A stretch of DNA of 64,000 nucleotides. It comes from Numida meleagris. Taxonomy: Eukaryota; Chordata; Aves; Galliformes; Numididae. The position numbers were made by a program, and so were the translations under genes. The stretch covers positions 102,373,303-102,437,302 of the forward strand of contig NC_034410.1 of assembly GCF_002078875.1 (NCBI RefSeq), written 5' to 3'. Below the pieces are notes generated by a model. That model worked only from the letters and a program-made list of their open reading frames with translations. It did no database searches and was not told the DNA's origin. How positions within the stretch are numbered: the stretch's first letter is position 1; each line of letters opens with the position of its first letter. Positions 1 to 12,380 of this stretch are shown piece by piece.

Positions 1-1079
1 ACTTCCTTGTTTGTCCTGTGTTCTACCTGCTCCAGCCACCTTCCTCTGTCCTCTAATCTCTCTCCTTCTTTTAAATATTTTGCCATCTTCTGGGATGGTT
101 TGGTCTTTATTCCTTTTTTTTCATGTTTTTTCTTTCCTTAATAGTTGACATTTATGACTGCCTTTTTTTCCCCTCCAGTAACAGAAATTCCCTCCATTGT
201 TGTTCTCCCTTTTCTTCCCTGTTCTTTTTCTTTGAATCGTGTGCAACCCTTCATGTACGAAGACACTAATCTATATCCATCGATAACTGCAACACGATAA
301 TGCTAACATTCTACTACGAGAGGAAATAACAGTTCCTGAGACTGTGTGATGATGTCTGAAAAGGGCTTTATTACCCCTACATTTGATCTAGGGATTATCA
401 CACTCTGTGACTTTTAGAGTCGGCTTTCCAAGATTATCTTCCCTTTCCCTTGCATTTAAAGTTTTATTGTTCCTCCCCTCTCTTCCTGAAGCTTTCTCAC
501 TTTCCCTAACCTAGAGGAGTGAGTGTCCTAATGGAAAAGCAGGGCAGCAAGACATATTTTATCACGTACATGTGGAAAAAGAAGGGACCAAGGTGATTAG
601 GACTGCAGGACTTTTTGTTTGGGAAATGTGCCGTGTCAACAAGTCCATATTCAGTCAAGTGTTTCAACTAATTGTTCTATCTGCAAATTGAATGCATGCA
701 GATATCTACGGATATATGTGTGAGTTATGTATATATTCATACCGATATGTTTGAATGCACGTTTTCTGTACTATATAGGAATACTATAAACCTATCTACA
801 GACACACATAAACAAAGGCCAATTTTAAACAGCTTGATGTCACCCCTTGAACCCTTCTCTCTAGACAGAACATGGTCTTGGAAGAAGGCTTGTGAACAAT
901 ATAAATTAAAGGAGAGGAGAAGGGGTAGTGAAATTAGAAAGACAGCTAAGGAAAAATCCAATTACTGATGAGGAAGCTAACAGAACTGAAGATCAGAAAT
1001 TATTTTTCCCTGTGCTTCGATTCTGAGGTCACATTCAAAACACTCAGGAATGCTGATATTCCTTTCACCCTAGCACAAA

Positions 1080-1330
1080 ATCCCCTTGCATTTGCTTAAT
1101 CGAGGCTACATCATTAGGAGCTGCACGGTTTAGCCTGGCAGTGCAGATAAGAATCTTCCACTGAACACAGATTACCACAAGCATGACCAGCAAATCTCCC
1201 CGCATGTTTTGCAAGCTCCTTTATTTCACTGCAAGATTTTATATTAAGCACATTTAAATCTGTGTCACTATGGTTATGTCATGAAGCAATATAACGCATG
1301 ATTAGATACAATACAGTCAAAAACAATTAA
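1080..1330. promoter_or_regulatory. candidate conserved non-coding element in ZNF521 intron 5
   Basis: This repeat-free stretch has balanced composition and dense short motifs. They include AGATAAGA (GATA type) near 1146-1153, an ATTAG/TAATC cluster, and a TTTAAAT core. It lacks the homopolymers and CR1 or SINE signatures of the flanks. The call rests on texture only. A bird-to-mammal alignment would decide it. Confidence 0.25.
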
Positions 1331-1745
1331 ATATATATTTTAAAGATTCCCTTTCTCATTCAGCCTCGCCCAGCTTTTAGAAATAACACACAGGCAGTTA
1401 ATCACTCAGTTTAACAAAACGTCAGTCTTTTCAGAACTGCAGACTGAAGCTAACTGGATTTGTTCTGTTTTACTTAATCTCTCCCCCTTTCTCTCATCCT
1501 ATTCTGATTTTTTACTAAACACACCCAGAAAATAGAAGAAAATAGAAGAAAACTAAAGAAAATCTGAGTATTTTATGGAAAAAAGAGGGGTCCTATTCTG
1601 AAAACACAATGTACGTGAGAGGTACGTGGCAAGCAGACACACCACTCTCACATTCCAGCATCACCCCTTACCCAAGGTGCCTGTATTCTCTGGCAAGTTT
1701 CAGCATCACTACATGCTACAGTTAAGCACATGACATAAACCAGAT

Positions 1746-1778
1746 TAAAAAAACAACAACAACAACAACAACAAAAAC
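1746..1778 (+). repeat. (CAA)n simple repeat, short
   Basis: About eight near-perfect CAA units sit inside an A-rich tract. A longer run of the same unit lies at 24171-24230. Confidence 0.9.
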
Positions 1779-3230
1779 GGCAAGTTCTGTTGCTGGTAAC
1801 AAGGGACTTCAAAATTGCACTTTACTGACCCAGATTGAACACTGAGAAGTTCAGATTACCTCTTCCCCAAAGATACAAAATATCAAGACTAAAGCTTAGT
1901 CCAACAGGCAAATCATTTCGCTCATTTACAAAGCCAACTGTCACTTGTATTTATTCATTTTTTTCTGAAAAGCATATAAAATGTTCATGCTCTAAATGTA
2001 TTAAAACATATTAATAATGTTCTCAGAAAAATGAGCTACTAAGTTGTGGCAGGTAATTTCTTTTACAGTGTAGCCAGGTTAATAGAACTCATGGAAGAAA
2101 TATTTAAGTTACCTTACATGAGAAAGAAACCCAAAAACTAGCATCAAGCTAAGCATTTTTAAGTTATAAAATGAAGAAAAAAACAACAATAAGTTATCAT
2201 CTGTTTAATATGTATTTACCGGCTTCTATACCACATTCTGCATGCTTTTTTATTATTAAAGCAAGAAAAAACAGCATAAAGGAAATAGAAGCAAAAAATG
2301 AATTGTATCCATCTTTCTTGAAATGTGAAATTTGGAAAACAGACTAAAAACAAAATAAGACAACCCTGTCAATGTTATCTTATTAGCGGGCAAATGATGT
2401 GCTTGATAAATTTAATTGGCTGACAGAACTCTTAGCACTATTGCTGAGTGGTTACCAAATTGAAAACATTATGGGTAATCCTACAGGAATAAGCAAATAA
2501 TAAGAAAATATGAATATCAAAGAAAAAGCAGCTTTTGTTTTATTCTAATTTACAACTGTAACAGCCTTGTAAACATCAGGCTAGGCTTGGGTTAGGAATC
2601 CTACAAGATTTTTTAAATATGCTTGTACCTTAAAGAGCAGATTCCATTCCTGAATAGTACAACTCCTTGTTTTTTCATAGAAATGACAGTATTTAATTGT
2701 ATGTGGATACGCTCAGGATTTTTTCCAGACTGTTCAAACACAACAAACAATACTATTTTATGGCCATTTGAATTATTTACGTTTCCTAACGACAAAAACT
2801 TGCCAGTTTTGATTTTGGTACCAAGGTGCTTGAGAAGCACACAGTAGTGTCATTACCATAATAACTTCTGAAATTAAAACCTGTCTAAAACTCTACGGAA
2901 AGCTAACATCCAGTTCATTAACCATTCCTGTTAGTTTGTTTTCAATAATGCAAAAATGATTAGAAGTTTAATTTGCTAATCACCTGTGTTTTGACTGGCA
3001 GTGGATATATAATTCTCTGCAGAAGTCTAAACTAGCCCTTGCAGAAAATAAAACACGCTAATGCTTTATCAAGTCTAATAATATGAATAAAAAAATCAAT
3101 CATGCCTAGGTTAATCAGTGATGGATGTACAATTAATTTCTCCTTAACTCTGTTTAATTTTAGAGGCAATGATGATCACGAATAAGAGAAATAGCTATCT
3201 GTCTTTGAGAAGTTTTAGTGCTTCACTTAC

Positions 3231-3315
3231 CAATCATGTGGTTTGCAACATGAACTTGGATATCCCATTCATTGTAGAAAACCATCTGACATTTGATGCA
3301 CTGGTAGGTCTTCTT
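3231..3315 (-). CDS. ZNF521: ZNF521 exon 5, one C2H2 zinc finger (85 bp internal exon)
   Basis: Read on the minus strand, the exon gives 28 codons plus one base. It starts [13 protein letters not shown], continues through [13 protein letters not shown] and ends HMI plus G. This is the C2H2 finger that follows the SPSQ(S/T)(D/E)E segment in vertebrate ZNF521, with cysteines CIKC and histidines HVANH. The acceptor is a pyrimidine-rich stretch ending TTTCTTTAG just before 3315. The donor after 3231 is G/GTAAGTG, a strong consensus. The exon enters in phase 0, matching the end of exon 4, and leaves in phase 1, so losing it alone would shift the frame. The finger lies in the C-terminal cluster of the protein. 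The conserved peptide, both splice sites and the phase match to exon 4 make the call firm although the exon is very short. Confidence 0.96.
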
Positions 3316-3429
3316 CTAAAGAAATAAGGGTAGATAAAATTTACTGAAACATGCAGTTGGAACCATTTCATTATAACTCAAAATGCTGAGTTCAAAGTGG
3401 TCATTTAAAACTCTCCAGCAGTGTTTTTA

Positions 3430-3500
3430 TTAAGGCTTAATTAATAATATTAAATAATAACACTCTGCAGTTCTGTAGCACCTTTTATCTGAGTTTGCTG
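3430..3500 (+). repeat. MIR-like ancient SINE fragment (weak)
   Basis: The stretch has the order TAATAATA, then 'CAGTTCTGTAGCACCTTTTA', then CTGAG. This resembles the middle of amniote MIR-family elements, where a 'cttctatagcacctttcatc' type phrase is typical. It is short and diverged, so the family is uncertain. Confidence 0.35.
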
Positions 3501-3649
3501 AAACTCCATAGAGGTTGAGGTTTTTTTGTTGCTATTATTATTTTTATTTCTTTCTTTTTTTCATCTTTCTAACTCCATGAAGAGACCAGTACTGCTAAAA
3601 CATCGTCGTCATAATCATGGAAGGCAAAATGTGATGAGAACATGTGGGA

Positions 3650-3720
3650 TGTGATCCAGACAACACTGAAATCAATGTGAATCCTTCATTTTATATCAGT
3701 GGATTAGGCCCACTACAGAA
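3650..3720 (+). repeat. old amniote repeat tail
   Basis: The phrasing 'GAAATCAATGTGAATCCTT' followed by 'TATCAGTGGATTAGGCCCAC' resembles the 3' tails of ancient CR1/L3-type repeats in reptiles and birds ('gacttcaatggg...ggatcaggccc'). It is diverged, with no clear ends. Confidence 0.35.
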
Positions 3721-4560
3721 CTGGGGTGAAGCCAGGAAGAAAACAGAGATCAGAAGCCTGCCTCCCCTTCAGTCCCAGCTAGGCTGCAGAATCTCCTCTG
3801 CACATACATTTTAAATGGTCCATCACGTTGCCATCCTTCAAAGAAGGAGAAGTTCTCATTATGGACAAATGTTCTCATGTGGACAAATGGTTACTGCTTT
3901 TAGGCAGTAGTTTCTACATCTACTGGCAAGCCTGTACTTAAACTAGGAAGGCTGGCTGGAAACCAGCCAGAGGGCAGCCCTTCTGGCCACATTAGATTGG
4001 GCCTGACTTACTTTAAAATCATGATACATATAAATCAAATTTTGTTATCAACAAGGAAGTGTACTTCGCTCTCTTTAGTGCACAGAATTCTTTCCTTTGT
4101 ACCTGAGTATCTTTCAAAACAGATCTGTTGTTTCACTTTTCTGCAAGGTATAATACTTGCGCAAGATGATACAGATTAGGCAGTAACATCCTCAAAACAT
4201 GACTTTATTTTCTCTTATTATTTTTATGAGCAGAAGTTGACCAGAAATTTTATACCACAAAGCACGTCTTTACAAGTGAAAACTAAGAGTATATTGAAAA
4301 GTAAAATATTGGTTTTTCATCCTAGAGACTTTAAATCTGCAATTCTAGGCATCTAACGAGACAAGTCAGGTCCATAAAATTATTGAGCTGCATAATTGTA
4401 GTATCAGGGACTACATTTCTGAAGTAACAGTCCTGGAGAGCTCAACTGTCATTTTGAAGATGCAGTGAAGGTAAGGTAAGCCCTGAAGTGCCACATCAAG
4501 CTAGTTATTCAGGAGACATGCACCTTTCTGTACAGCCACAGACACCTTGGCTACGCTAGC

Positions 4561-4605
4561 AAAAAGGAAAAGAAGAAAGAAAGAAAGAAAGAAAAAAGGA
4601 AAAAG
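4561..4605 (+). repeat. (GAAA)n purine-rich simple repeat
   Basis: This is an almost purely A/G tract with GAAA units, about 45 bases long. It has no coding content. Confidence 0.85.
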
Positions 4606-5292
4606 CATATAATTTTTAAAGAACATTAAGTTACAAAAACCTGGCACAGATGTACTAAATTACAGATTTCATATATATTTGTCGGGGAAGAGTAGGGTTC
4701 ACTGGATAACGCATCAAAAATAGAGTCTATTTTGTATACATTTAACTTCTGAAGAGTGTTATACAGCTGGTAGATGCTATTATATTTTTTATAAATCTTG
4801 CTTTTTTTTTCCCACATTATAAGCATTATTAAAGACTTGCTGGATTTGTTATCAGCATATAAAATTAGATGTTATGCCCCAGACAAGGTGCTCACTCATT
4901 AAGCATCTTTCCACTACATGCCCTTAGAAAGGAATAAACAGGCTTTTTCAATGTATGTCATTTTTTCTTATCAAGTTAACTGTAAAACTAGTGACTAATC
5001 AAAGTCTGCCCTGAAATTAAATGCTCCTTTGGGCTTCTCTTTACAAATCTCCTATTGCTTCTCATACAGAGGCTATTTGAATTTTCTTCACACAATAACA
5101 AAATACATTGTGTCTCTTCTTAGTGGAAACTATCATAGGCCTTTTCTGTGCTTCCTCATCTAAACCAACTGAAGTTTCCTGAAATGTATCCAAGTTGAAT
5201 CATTACCTAGACAAATAAAAATCAATGGGCACCCAGGAAACAAATGTGCATTGACTTAATTTTACAGTTACAATTTGTAAAGCCTGTTGTTT

Positions 5293-5308
5293 AAAAAAAA
5301 AAAAAAAA
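5293..5308 (+). repeat. poly(A) tract, 16 bases
   Basis: An uninterrupted A run. No retroposed gene or SINE body is recognisable directly upstream of it, so it is listed only as a homopolymer. Confidence 0.85.
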
Positions 5309-6239
5309 TACAAGACTTTTCTCCTTTTCAGGTATGACCACACTGGTAAAACGAGTAGAAATTCAGATGCAGTCCAAGGTCTTCCTGTTATACATTGGTA
5401 AATTTAACCTTACCGCACTACATCTAGATCTATCCAAGACCTCTAAATAATGACAATCATGATCAAAGATTTATTATGCTAAGCTCTTTACAAGGTGCTT
5501 TTTGATGCTGACATATAGAACAACAATATTGCATAAATAACAATCACTCTCCCTTTTTTTAAAACATTGTTTCCCTTTAGAACTAGTTAGAAAATATTTC
5601 TTACTCCCTGATGACTGGCACTATATATTGTTTATTAGCATACCCCTAGCATTATTCCTGATATGTGACTTTGTTCAAAAACAAAGAAACATAAACTTAA
5701 TGGCTGGTCTTTTCTCTTGTTAGCACAGTAATGCAGAGTGCACGTCAAGATTTGTTGGAAAATTATGACTGATGTACATAATGGCAAAACATACAAAGGC
5801 TGGATTTTTTGAAGTCTCATGCCAAAAAAATAAACTCATTTGACAACAACCAAAAATAATAATTTACTAGCAGTTGCTAGCCTCTTCAAAACGATCTGAC
5901 ATATTTGGAGAATCACACAGAGGTTTTCTTTTTATCATGAAGGAAAGAATGTTTCTGTGACTGCTGCTTGATCAAAACCTAGTTCTCTTTTGTTTCCAAA
6001 GATATTCTAAAATGTTGACATCAACTTTTATTAGCTCGACACAGTCACCTCAAAGTGTCTAAACTTGTTCCTGGTGAAGTTTTGATTTTAAATGCAAACT
6101 CAGTAAATTCCATTTACTCATAGATTTTCAAAGTGATCAAACCCAGTCATTTTCACGCCATGTTGAACAAAAACCACATACTTATTTCCATATGTTTCAC
6201 ATTCTAAAGAAGCCCTTTTTCACTGCAAGTTACATCTTA

Positions 6240-6990
6240 GTCTCATGGGCTTTGTCAGACCAGCGGCACTCGTGACTGCTCGCACGGGCTCCTGGATCCT
6301 GCTGTGCCTCATGGCTGGTCCCAGCTCCCTACCAGAATGAGACCCAAGGGAGACCCAGCCCTCCTCACTCTGTGCTCCCACAAAGGGGAAATCTGGGGGG
6401 GGGATAAGATAGAAAGGAGCCTTGGAGTATGGCAGCTCCACTTCCCTTGCCAGGCAAGAAGCCTTGCTGTGCCGGCATAGTATTGCACAGAAGTGAAACT
6501 GGGTCATGACTGAAGGAGGCACCGAACTCTCTTAATCGTCTGCAACCCCTTGCAAGGCAGGATGCAATGGGGGCTGTGACAGCCATCCTTGCCTGGACTT
6601 GCTGCAGCTGTTCACAGCACTGGAGCCCTGGCAGAGCTCCCTGCCCCGCTGCCCAAGTCACCGAGGGAAGGCCCAGCAGGAGGAGCAGGCACCCAGGCTT
6701 TACTTCTCCAGCTCACTGCCCAGGGCATTTCAGATCCACATAAAGATGGACAGTGGACAGCTCAGGGCACTTACATCCTAACCTGCCACAGCTGCATTTG
6801 CTGGAGGACACCCGTCAGCCTTCTGCCAGAGCTCTCATTCTCCTCTCCAAACACAAAAACAAACCAACACACGTTAATTGTTAGACTAATGTCATATCAG
6901 CAATGGCAGGCCACAGAAGAACCTGGCCAGCACATTTCTGTATGTATACAATGGGCAGCACCAGTAGGAAATCAGGAGCAGCTGTAGTGT
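6240..6990. other. GC-rich unexplained block inside intron 4
   Basis: This block stands out from AT-rich flanks, with many CTGC, CAGC and CCC words. It supports open frames on both strands (a 132-codon frame on +, and 98- and 100-codon frames on -), as expected of GC-rich sequence with few stop codons. None of the translations resembles a known family, and the frames overlap each other. I do not call a gene. It could be an old repeat, a conserved element or simply GC-rich intron. Confidence 0.4.
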
Positions 6991-7859
6991 GCTAGACTGT
7001 GCCTTGCTGCAAAAATTCCAAAGGAGGAGGTTCCAGAGGAGAAGGATGCATGCATTATCACACAGCAATATGAAAATGTCTGAATGTTTTCTTTTTATTT
7101 CTTACATCATCGGAGCCTCACCTTTTCATAAAATGAACACAACTCTTCAATAAGCAACCTCACAATCCTTCACAAAACCCCTCCTGTCAAGAACCCAACT
7201 GGCAATTCATTTCCTATATGGTGAGTGCAAATCTGAAGCCCAAGTCACAGCTGGGGCCATCCAAAACTGTCCTACAAGAACAACTGCTTGGACTAGATGA
7301 CTCACACAAGCATTGGGCAGCCACATTGCCCAATCTTGCATTCCTGTTCTTTTTCATTACTGATTTGAGACCTGATTTAAAGCCTTCCAGCATGCAAAGC
7401 TTCTCTGTGACTACATTTAATGAACTTCAGATAGGGCCTTCAATCCATGCAGGGCATATGCATGTGTCTCTCTAACCTTTTGAATAATTAATGTCACCTA
7501 GACCTTTAATTATTGTCCTGATCCTCGCTTGTCACTTTGCAGTTTTCAGAATTTCTTTACTATAAAGGTCCTCAAAGCATCCATGTCATGTCAAAAGAGG
7601 CTTTGCTGCCTTTGTAAGTGGCCCAGGAATATGGTCTTTAATTGGTACTTCAATTTCATCCACAACTCTATTTGCTTTTAAAAACAAAGTCAGACAATTA
7701 GTGAACTCTATTAGAGCATTCATAGTTCTATTCAGAAATATTCGGAAGATCCTTCTACGTAGCCTTCTGTGTCCTGTGACTCTCAGATTCTCATACTTTT
7801 TTTTCCCCCTATTTCTTAATCTCATTACATGGCTTGAGAATGAACTGCATATGCTATAT

Positions 7860-8340
7860 ATTTGCCCATGCTCGACCTCCTTGTCAGAGTCATTCAGGAT
7901 TTTATCATTTGCCTATTTTGTTCTGACATTTCCCCAGTTTTGTAGTATCACTGAATTTCATCACTTCACTACTTATTCTTCTTCCGGACTACTGATACAC
8001 TGCATAAATTCAGCAAAAGTTGTGCAGGAAGTGATTCTTAAGGTTTTCCATTATTCACATCCCACCAACCTTAACTGTTTCAATGCACAAGACTCCAGTG
8101 CATATCCAGGTTAGTGTTGCTTTTAAGTCAAACAAAGCAGCTCTTCCTATGCCACATGTATCAACCCAATAGATTAGTCTTTTGTGCAATACTTTTTCAA
8201 AAGCTTTGCTAAGACCCTGGTAAATCATGCTTATATTTTTTAGCAAAAAATTTAGGCATGATCCTCCCTTTCTGAATCTCTGCCTCCTATCCTTTGATAA
8301 ATCCAAAATTTCTAGGTGTTCTTCTATCACTGTCTAAATC
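7860..8340 (-). repeat. ancient CR1/L3-like LINE fragment, antisense to + strand
   Basis: Successive phrases match ancient amniote LINE reverse-transcriptase sequence read in reverse: 'CCCAGTTTTGTAGTATCACT' near 7932, 'TTTTCAAAAGCTTTGCTAAG' near 8196, and 'TTTCTAGGTGTTCTTCTATC' near 8309. On the minus strand the third quarter translates to LSKAFEKVLHKRLI, a decayed form of the LINE motif (D)LSKAFDxVxH. There is no continuous ORF and indels are abundant. The fragment probably predates the bird radiation. Confidence 0.6.
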
Positions 8341-8809
8341 AAATGCACAAATCTGTAATCTCATGCATAATCCTTATATCCCTTTTTGCTTGCAGGCATC
8401 CCAAGTTTATTCTGTATTACTTCCAGACCTCTACCACATGCAATAGTCTCTAGCACTGAAAATGGCTTTGATGCATACCTGTTTACCTAATGGTAGCCTT
8501 CCATTTACAACTAGGTACATTGCTTACCCCTGTGATGCCAGTAAGGGGGACTTTCAATGCTTTTTCCACTTTGTTTCAGCATAGACCAACGGCATAGATA
8601 AACACTACAGCCAAGCCAACTTGCAACTACTGAAAAAGAGTAACCCTACACCTCCCACATCCTTTGATTTCCTCCTCCCAGACTAATCACTCCCTCACAG
8701 GTTCCCTCACATTAAGCCCAGAGTGGAATGAATTCCACCTGTTAAACTAACAGAAAGGTAATCTGACAAGAGAAAGCGAATAGCTTCCATGTTTGTGCTC
8801 CCAACAGAT

Positions 8810-9130
8810 CATTTGCAAAAGCAAGTTAAAACCTGCACACTAACTACAGCAACTTGCCGGTGCAAACTCCTAATGCTGCCAGCTGATTTTTTACATTATT
8901 ATTTCATTAAGCGTTAGCAGCGTGCTCGGCTCTGCATGAGGCACAAGAGCAACCATGGTCCCAGCCTATTTGTCCATTTAGCCATTTTTCATCATAACTC
9001 AGATTATTTTTGACAGTACTTTAATTGAGGATTTCTTTTCTATCTTCCTGGATGCTTACTTTGTCAACCTTAAGCTCTAAAAGAACTAAGCATATGTTAG
9101 ACAGTTTCACTGCATAGTTAGCTATTTATC
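8810..9130. promoter_or_regulatory. candidate conserved non-coding element in intron 4
   Basis: This is repeat-free, complex sequence with CAGCTG (E-box) near 8880, 'CATTAAGCGTTAGCAGCGTG' near 8906, and AT-rich homeodomain-like words (TTTAATTG) further on. It resembles developmental enhancers in texture only. Nothing coding is seen. Confidence 0.22.
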
Positions 9131-9963
9131 TTGCTTACGGGCCACTGTCAGCTTGCATTTTTTCCAAACTAATTGCTAACTTTTCTCATTCCTAATAGAA
9201 CACCCTTTAAGTAGTATTTCCTGATTGTCATTAAAAACATGTTTATAACGATTTTATGATGATTTTTTTGTTCTGCTTTTATTTATCAGGGTCTTACATA
9301 CAGTGGGATCTGAGTGCACATGTTTAGAAAGGAAAAGACTATCAATTCTAAATGAAAAACAATAAATGGAAATAATATTTTGAAATTCCTTTCACCATGG
9401 CTACTCATTGCTTTAATACATGAAGTTCTATCAGTTCTTCCTTCTCTAGTCTGCTTGAAGCCTTACAGTTGCTGTCCTGTCTTCCAACTTTGCGTTCTGG
9501 ATGCTGCATTTATTCACATCTGTCTTCAATGTCTCTTAGTTACAAACCTTTCCTTCCTCTAGCTGATGAAGTGCATTAGCTTGCAATGTCTCACATCCCC
9601 ACACAGAAACCACATCTTGCAACATTTTAAAACTCCATCTCTTTCCTTCAAGCTCTAATCCTTTAGCTCTCTACATGTCTTTGAAAATCAGGCACCTGTC
9701 AGAAAAGGAACTCCAAAACTGGCAGCATGTGTCTGTGTATTTATTTTCTCTCAATTACTTCATATCAGGTTTACATAGTTCGTAAGTACAAACAGCTGTA
9801 AGTACCGTGAATTTGATTTGGGATCTGAAAAACAAATATGCTTCTTTCTGATTTTCTGTCCTAGGACCTTATCCAGAGTGAGGCTGGGCCTCTCAACATT
9901 GCAAGTGCACACACTGAGCAGTTCTCAGGAATCCAGAGTTTGCTGTATGACTGAACTTTCTGT

Positions 9964-10085
9964 CACAGAATCACAGAATCACACAATCACAGGGATTGGA
10001 AGAGATCTCAAGAAATCATCGAGTCCAACCCCCCTGCTTAAAGTAGGTACCCTACAATAGGTCCCACAGGTCAGCATCCCTCCCT
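9964..10085 (-). repeat. CR1 LINE 3'-end fragment
   Basis: The + strand begins with tandem 'CACAGAATCACAGAATCACA', then TTGGAAGAGATCTCAAGAAA and a GAGTCCAACCCCCCTGC block. This is the reverse complement of the CR1 3' terminus (ending in ATTCTGTGATTCT repeats). It extends into 'GGTACCCTACAATAGGTC', also CR1. It is a 5'-truncated insertion in the same orientation as ZNF521. Confidence 0.92.
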
Positions 10086-10889
10086 CTTCTTGTCTCCTTA
10101 CACTGCGCTTAAAATCCAGTAACGCTGCCAAGAGAGAGAGCTGTAAACCCATCAAGAGGCATCCTAACATTCTGCGTCTCAATCTCAGAACAGATACATG
10201 GCTATGGATGTTAAGGGGATGCTACAACCGAGACTGCGCTGATAATTTTGGAGATGATGTGGCATCAAAGCACAGGCAGCAGAGCATGACTTGGCAGGTC
10301 TGAGATGCAAAAAGCTGATATTCTGAGTAAGCTGATGGATTGCTGGTGGGCTTTTTCAAGTCTCTTTCTCTTTTCCCTTTGTTTTAAAAAAAGGCATACT
10401 GAGACAGACTGCCATTCAATAAAGCCACTACTTTCTTCACCAACAATCAGCAACAGATGTAGACCAATAAAATTAATAGTTTGCAAGTACGCACAAGAGA
10501 ATACTCTTTTGTCTCTTTTCACCATCACAAATTTTGTAAAAGCTCTCAGGATTTTAACAGAAAGGCAAAACTGGGGGCCTTTTATACACCTCATTTTGTT
10601 TATTTAATTTGAACATTAAAAACACTTTTCTCCCACACTATGGAAAATTAATGACAATTAATTCCAGTCTCTTAAGCGAGACTTGGGACATTTTTCTTTT
10701 CCTTGCTTGTCCACTTTCAACTCAACCTTTATTCCTGAAGAATTCTGGGCTATTACTTATGAGGATAATTCTGTCCTACTGAACAGTCGTGCTCAAAAAT
10801 ATGCAGCATTAATATTAATGTACAAACAGAAATATATTACTCATACATAATATATAAGAAATTAATTTTCATTGAAATATCAGGAGAAG

Positions 10890-10975
10890 GATTAAACCCC
10901 TGCAATTAGCTCTGCACTTGTGCAAGTCAGTGGGACTTCACAAGTGAAGGATTCACGTGATAACACAGGCAAGAC
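10890..10975 (+). repeat. old amniote repeat tail (weak)
   Basis: The words 'TGCAAGTCAGTGGGACTTCA' and 'GTGAAGGATTCACGTGA' resemble the 'tcagtgggacttctcatgtg' style tails of ancient amniote CR1/L3 repeats. It is diverged and the boundaries are unclear. Confidence 0.35.
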
Positions 10976-12380
10976 TGGAACTATACAAAAGCTTGCCTAT
11001 ACTAAAAAATATTTCACAAACTGAATTCCACAATCATACTGCTGTAATTATAACACCACTCTGTATGGATACTGTTAGGCCACATGAATGTTAACAAATA
11101 TACCAGGAGCATCTGAGTGGGCACACGGCTGCTGACATCGCAGAGATGCCTGACTGCACGCCCAGTTGGCAAACCTCAGCTGGGGCAGCAGAGCTGCCCA
11201 AGGAAGTGGTGTACCAGCAAAACAAGCATGCCACTGAGTCAGTCTTCATCACTGCCCACAACAGTTTGTGTCTGGCAGTTTTTCCTGTGGAGACATATTT
11301 GCTTTCCTCTAAGGGAACTACAGGAACCTCCCACAGTTCCCTCTGTCCTGTTTCATAATCTTTTACTCTCATATTACTTCTTAAAATTCCAGTAGTTCCT
11401 CCTAGCTACATCCTGTAATAAGTTCATGGGCTTCGATCTACCATACTCTAACAGAAAAAGAGATCACAGAATTTACTTCAGAAGCAGAATATCATACATC
11501 TAAGTTTGCTCACCATTATATGGACTATGAAATTGTGAAACAGGGATTAGAAGAAAACAGAAGAACTAAGGTTAAGAGAAAAAGATCACTAAAATCATCA
11601 GGGGTTGCAGACATACCCGTAATAGGCCTGTGAAAGAAGGCCCAAGCAGCAGAACAGGATCAACCGCGAGTTTGTCAGGGAAAGCTACAGGACTGGCACA
11701 TGCAGACAGCCATGTTCTTAAGAGTTTGGCATCAAACCTACTTCAGCCATCAGAACAGAAACCAAGAGGACTGTTGTGGCAGTGGAAATAAAAGTGGAAA
11801 AAGGGAATTTGGAAGCTCTGAGTCTCAGATCATTCTCTGTTGGTGAAACATTCCATTTCCTATCAAAAAAAGCAGAGGGCAGGAGATAGCCTTCCAGATA
11901 TAAAAAGCCATTAGGCGTGCCTTTTTGCATAGAATGTTGAATCTGGATAATAGGCAAGAGAGGAACACTATGCTACACAAGACACCAAAATTGCGAAAGC
12001 AGGACCAAAAGGGAAAAAATATCTCTTTTTCTCCTATCTTCCATCTTGCTTTTGAGTATACAAGCAGCAAGCAACTTTTAATGACTGCATCTGTAAGAGG
12101 CTGTATTTTTAAGGGGCTTTTCAAAGGCATTTCACAGGCATTACGGATGATCAGTGAATGCATGTGAAGCCTTCACTTTGATGAAATTAGGTCTCCAATA
12201 AAAACTGCAAGCTGTGGCTTTTTTCCCTGATTTGCACATTGTTACTGGTAGGACTGTATTGAGATGCCCCACATTTTCATTCCCTGTCTTATGAAGTCTA
12301 CACTAGCAACAAAGGTTTAACCACCAAGAGAGAACAAGGTAACATCAATGTGCATCTGGTAGCCAAAAGCACACTGGAAA

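Larger units (their letters stand above)
1..3230 (-). other. ZNF521: ZNF521 intron 5 (partial, 5' part of the intron)
   Basis: This sequence follows the exon 5 donor on the minus strand and runs off the left edge of the window. It is AT-rich and has no convincing exon. I searched for the expected next exon, which should encode the fingers with CKLC and CPVC pairs, and did not find it. It holds pyrimidine-rich sequence at about 1-240, a short (CAA)n run at 1746-1778, and repeat-free stretches that could be conserved elements (about 1080-1330 and 2370-2480). Short open frames here have no codon structure or homology that I can recognise. Confidence 0.8.

Noticed and set aside
1..3230. ZNF521 exon 6 in the left flank
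   Set aside because: I searched the minus strand for the expected peptide with CKLC and CPVC finger pairs and an acceptor in phase 1, and found no match.
7701..8114. A 137-codon + strand frame
   Set aside because: It runs antisense through the ancient LINE fragment and has no protein-like features.
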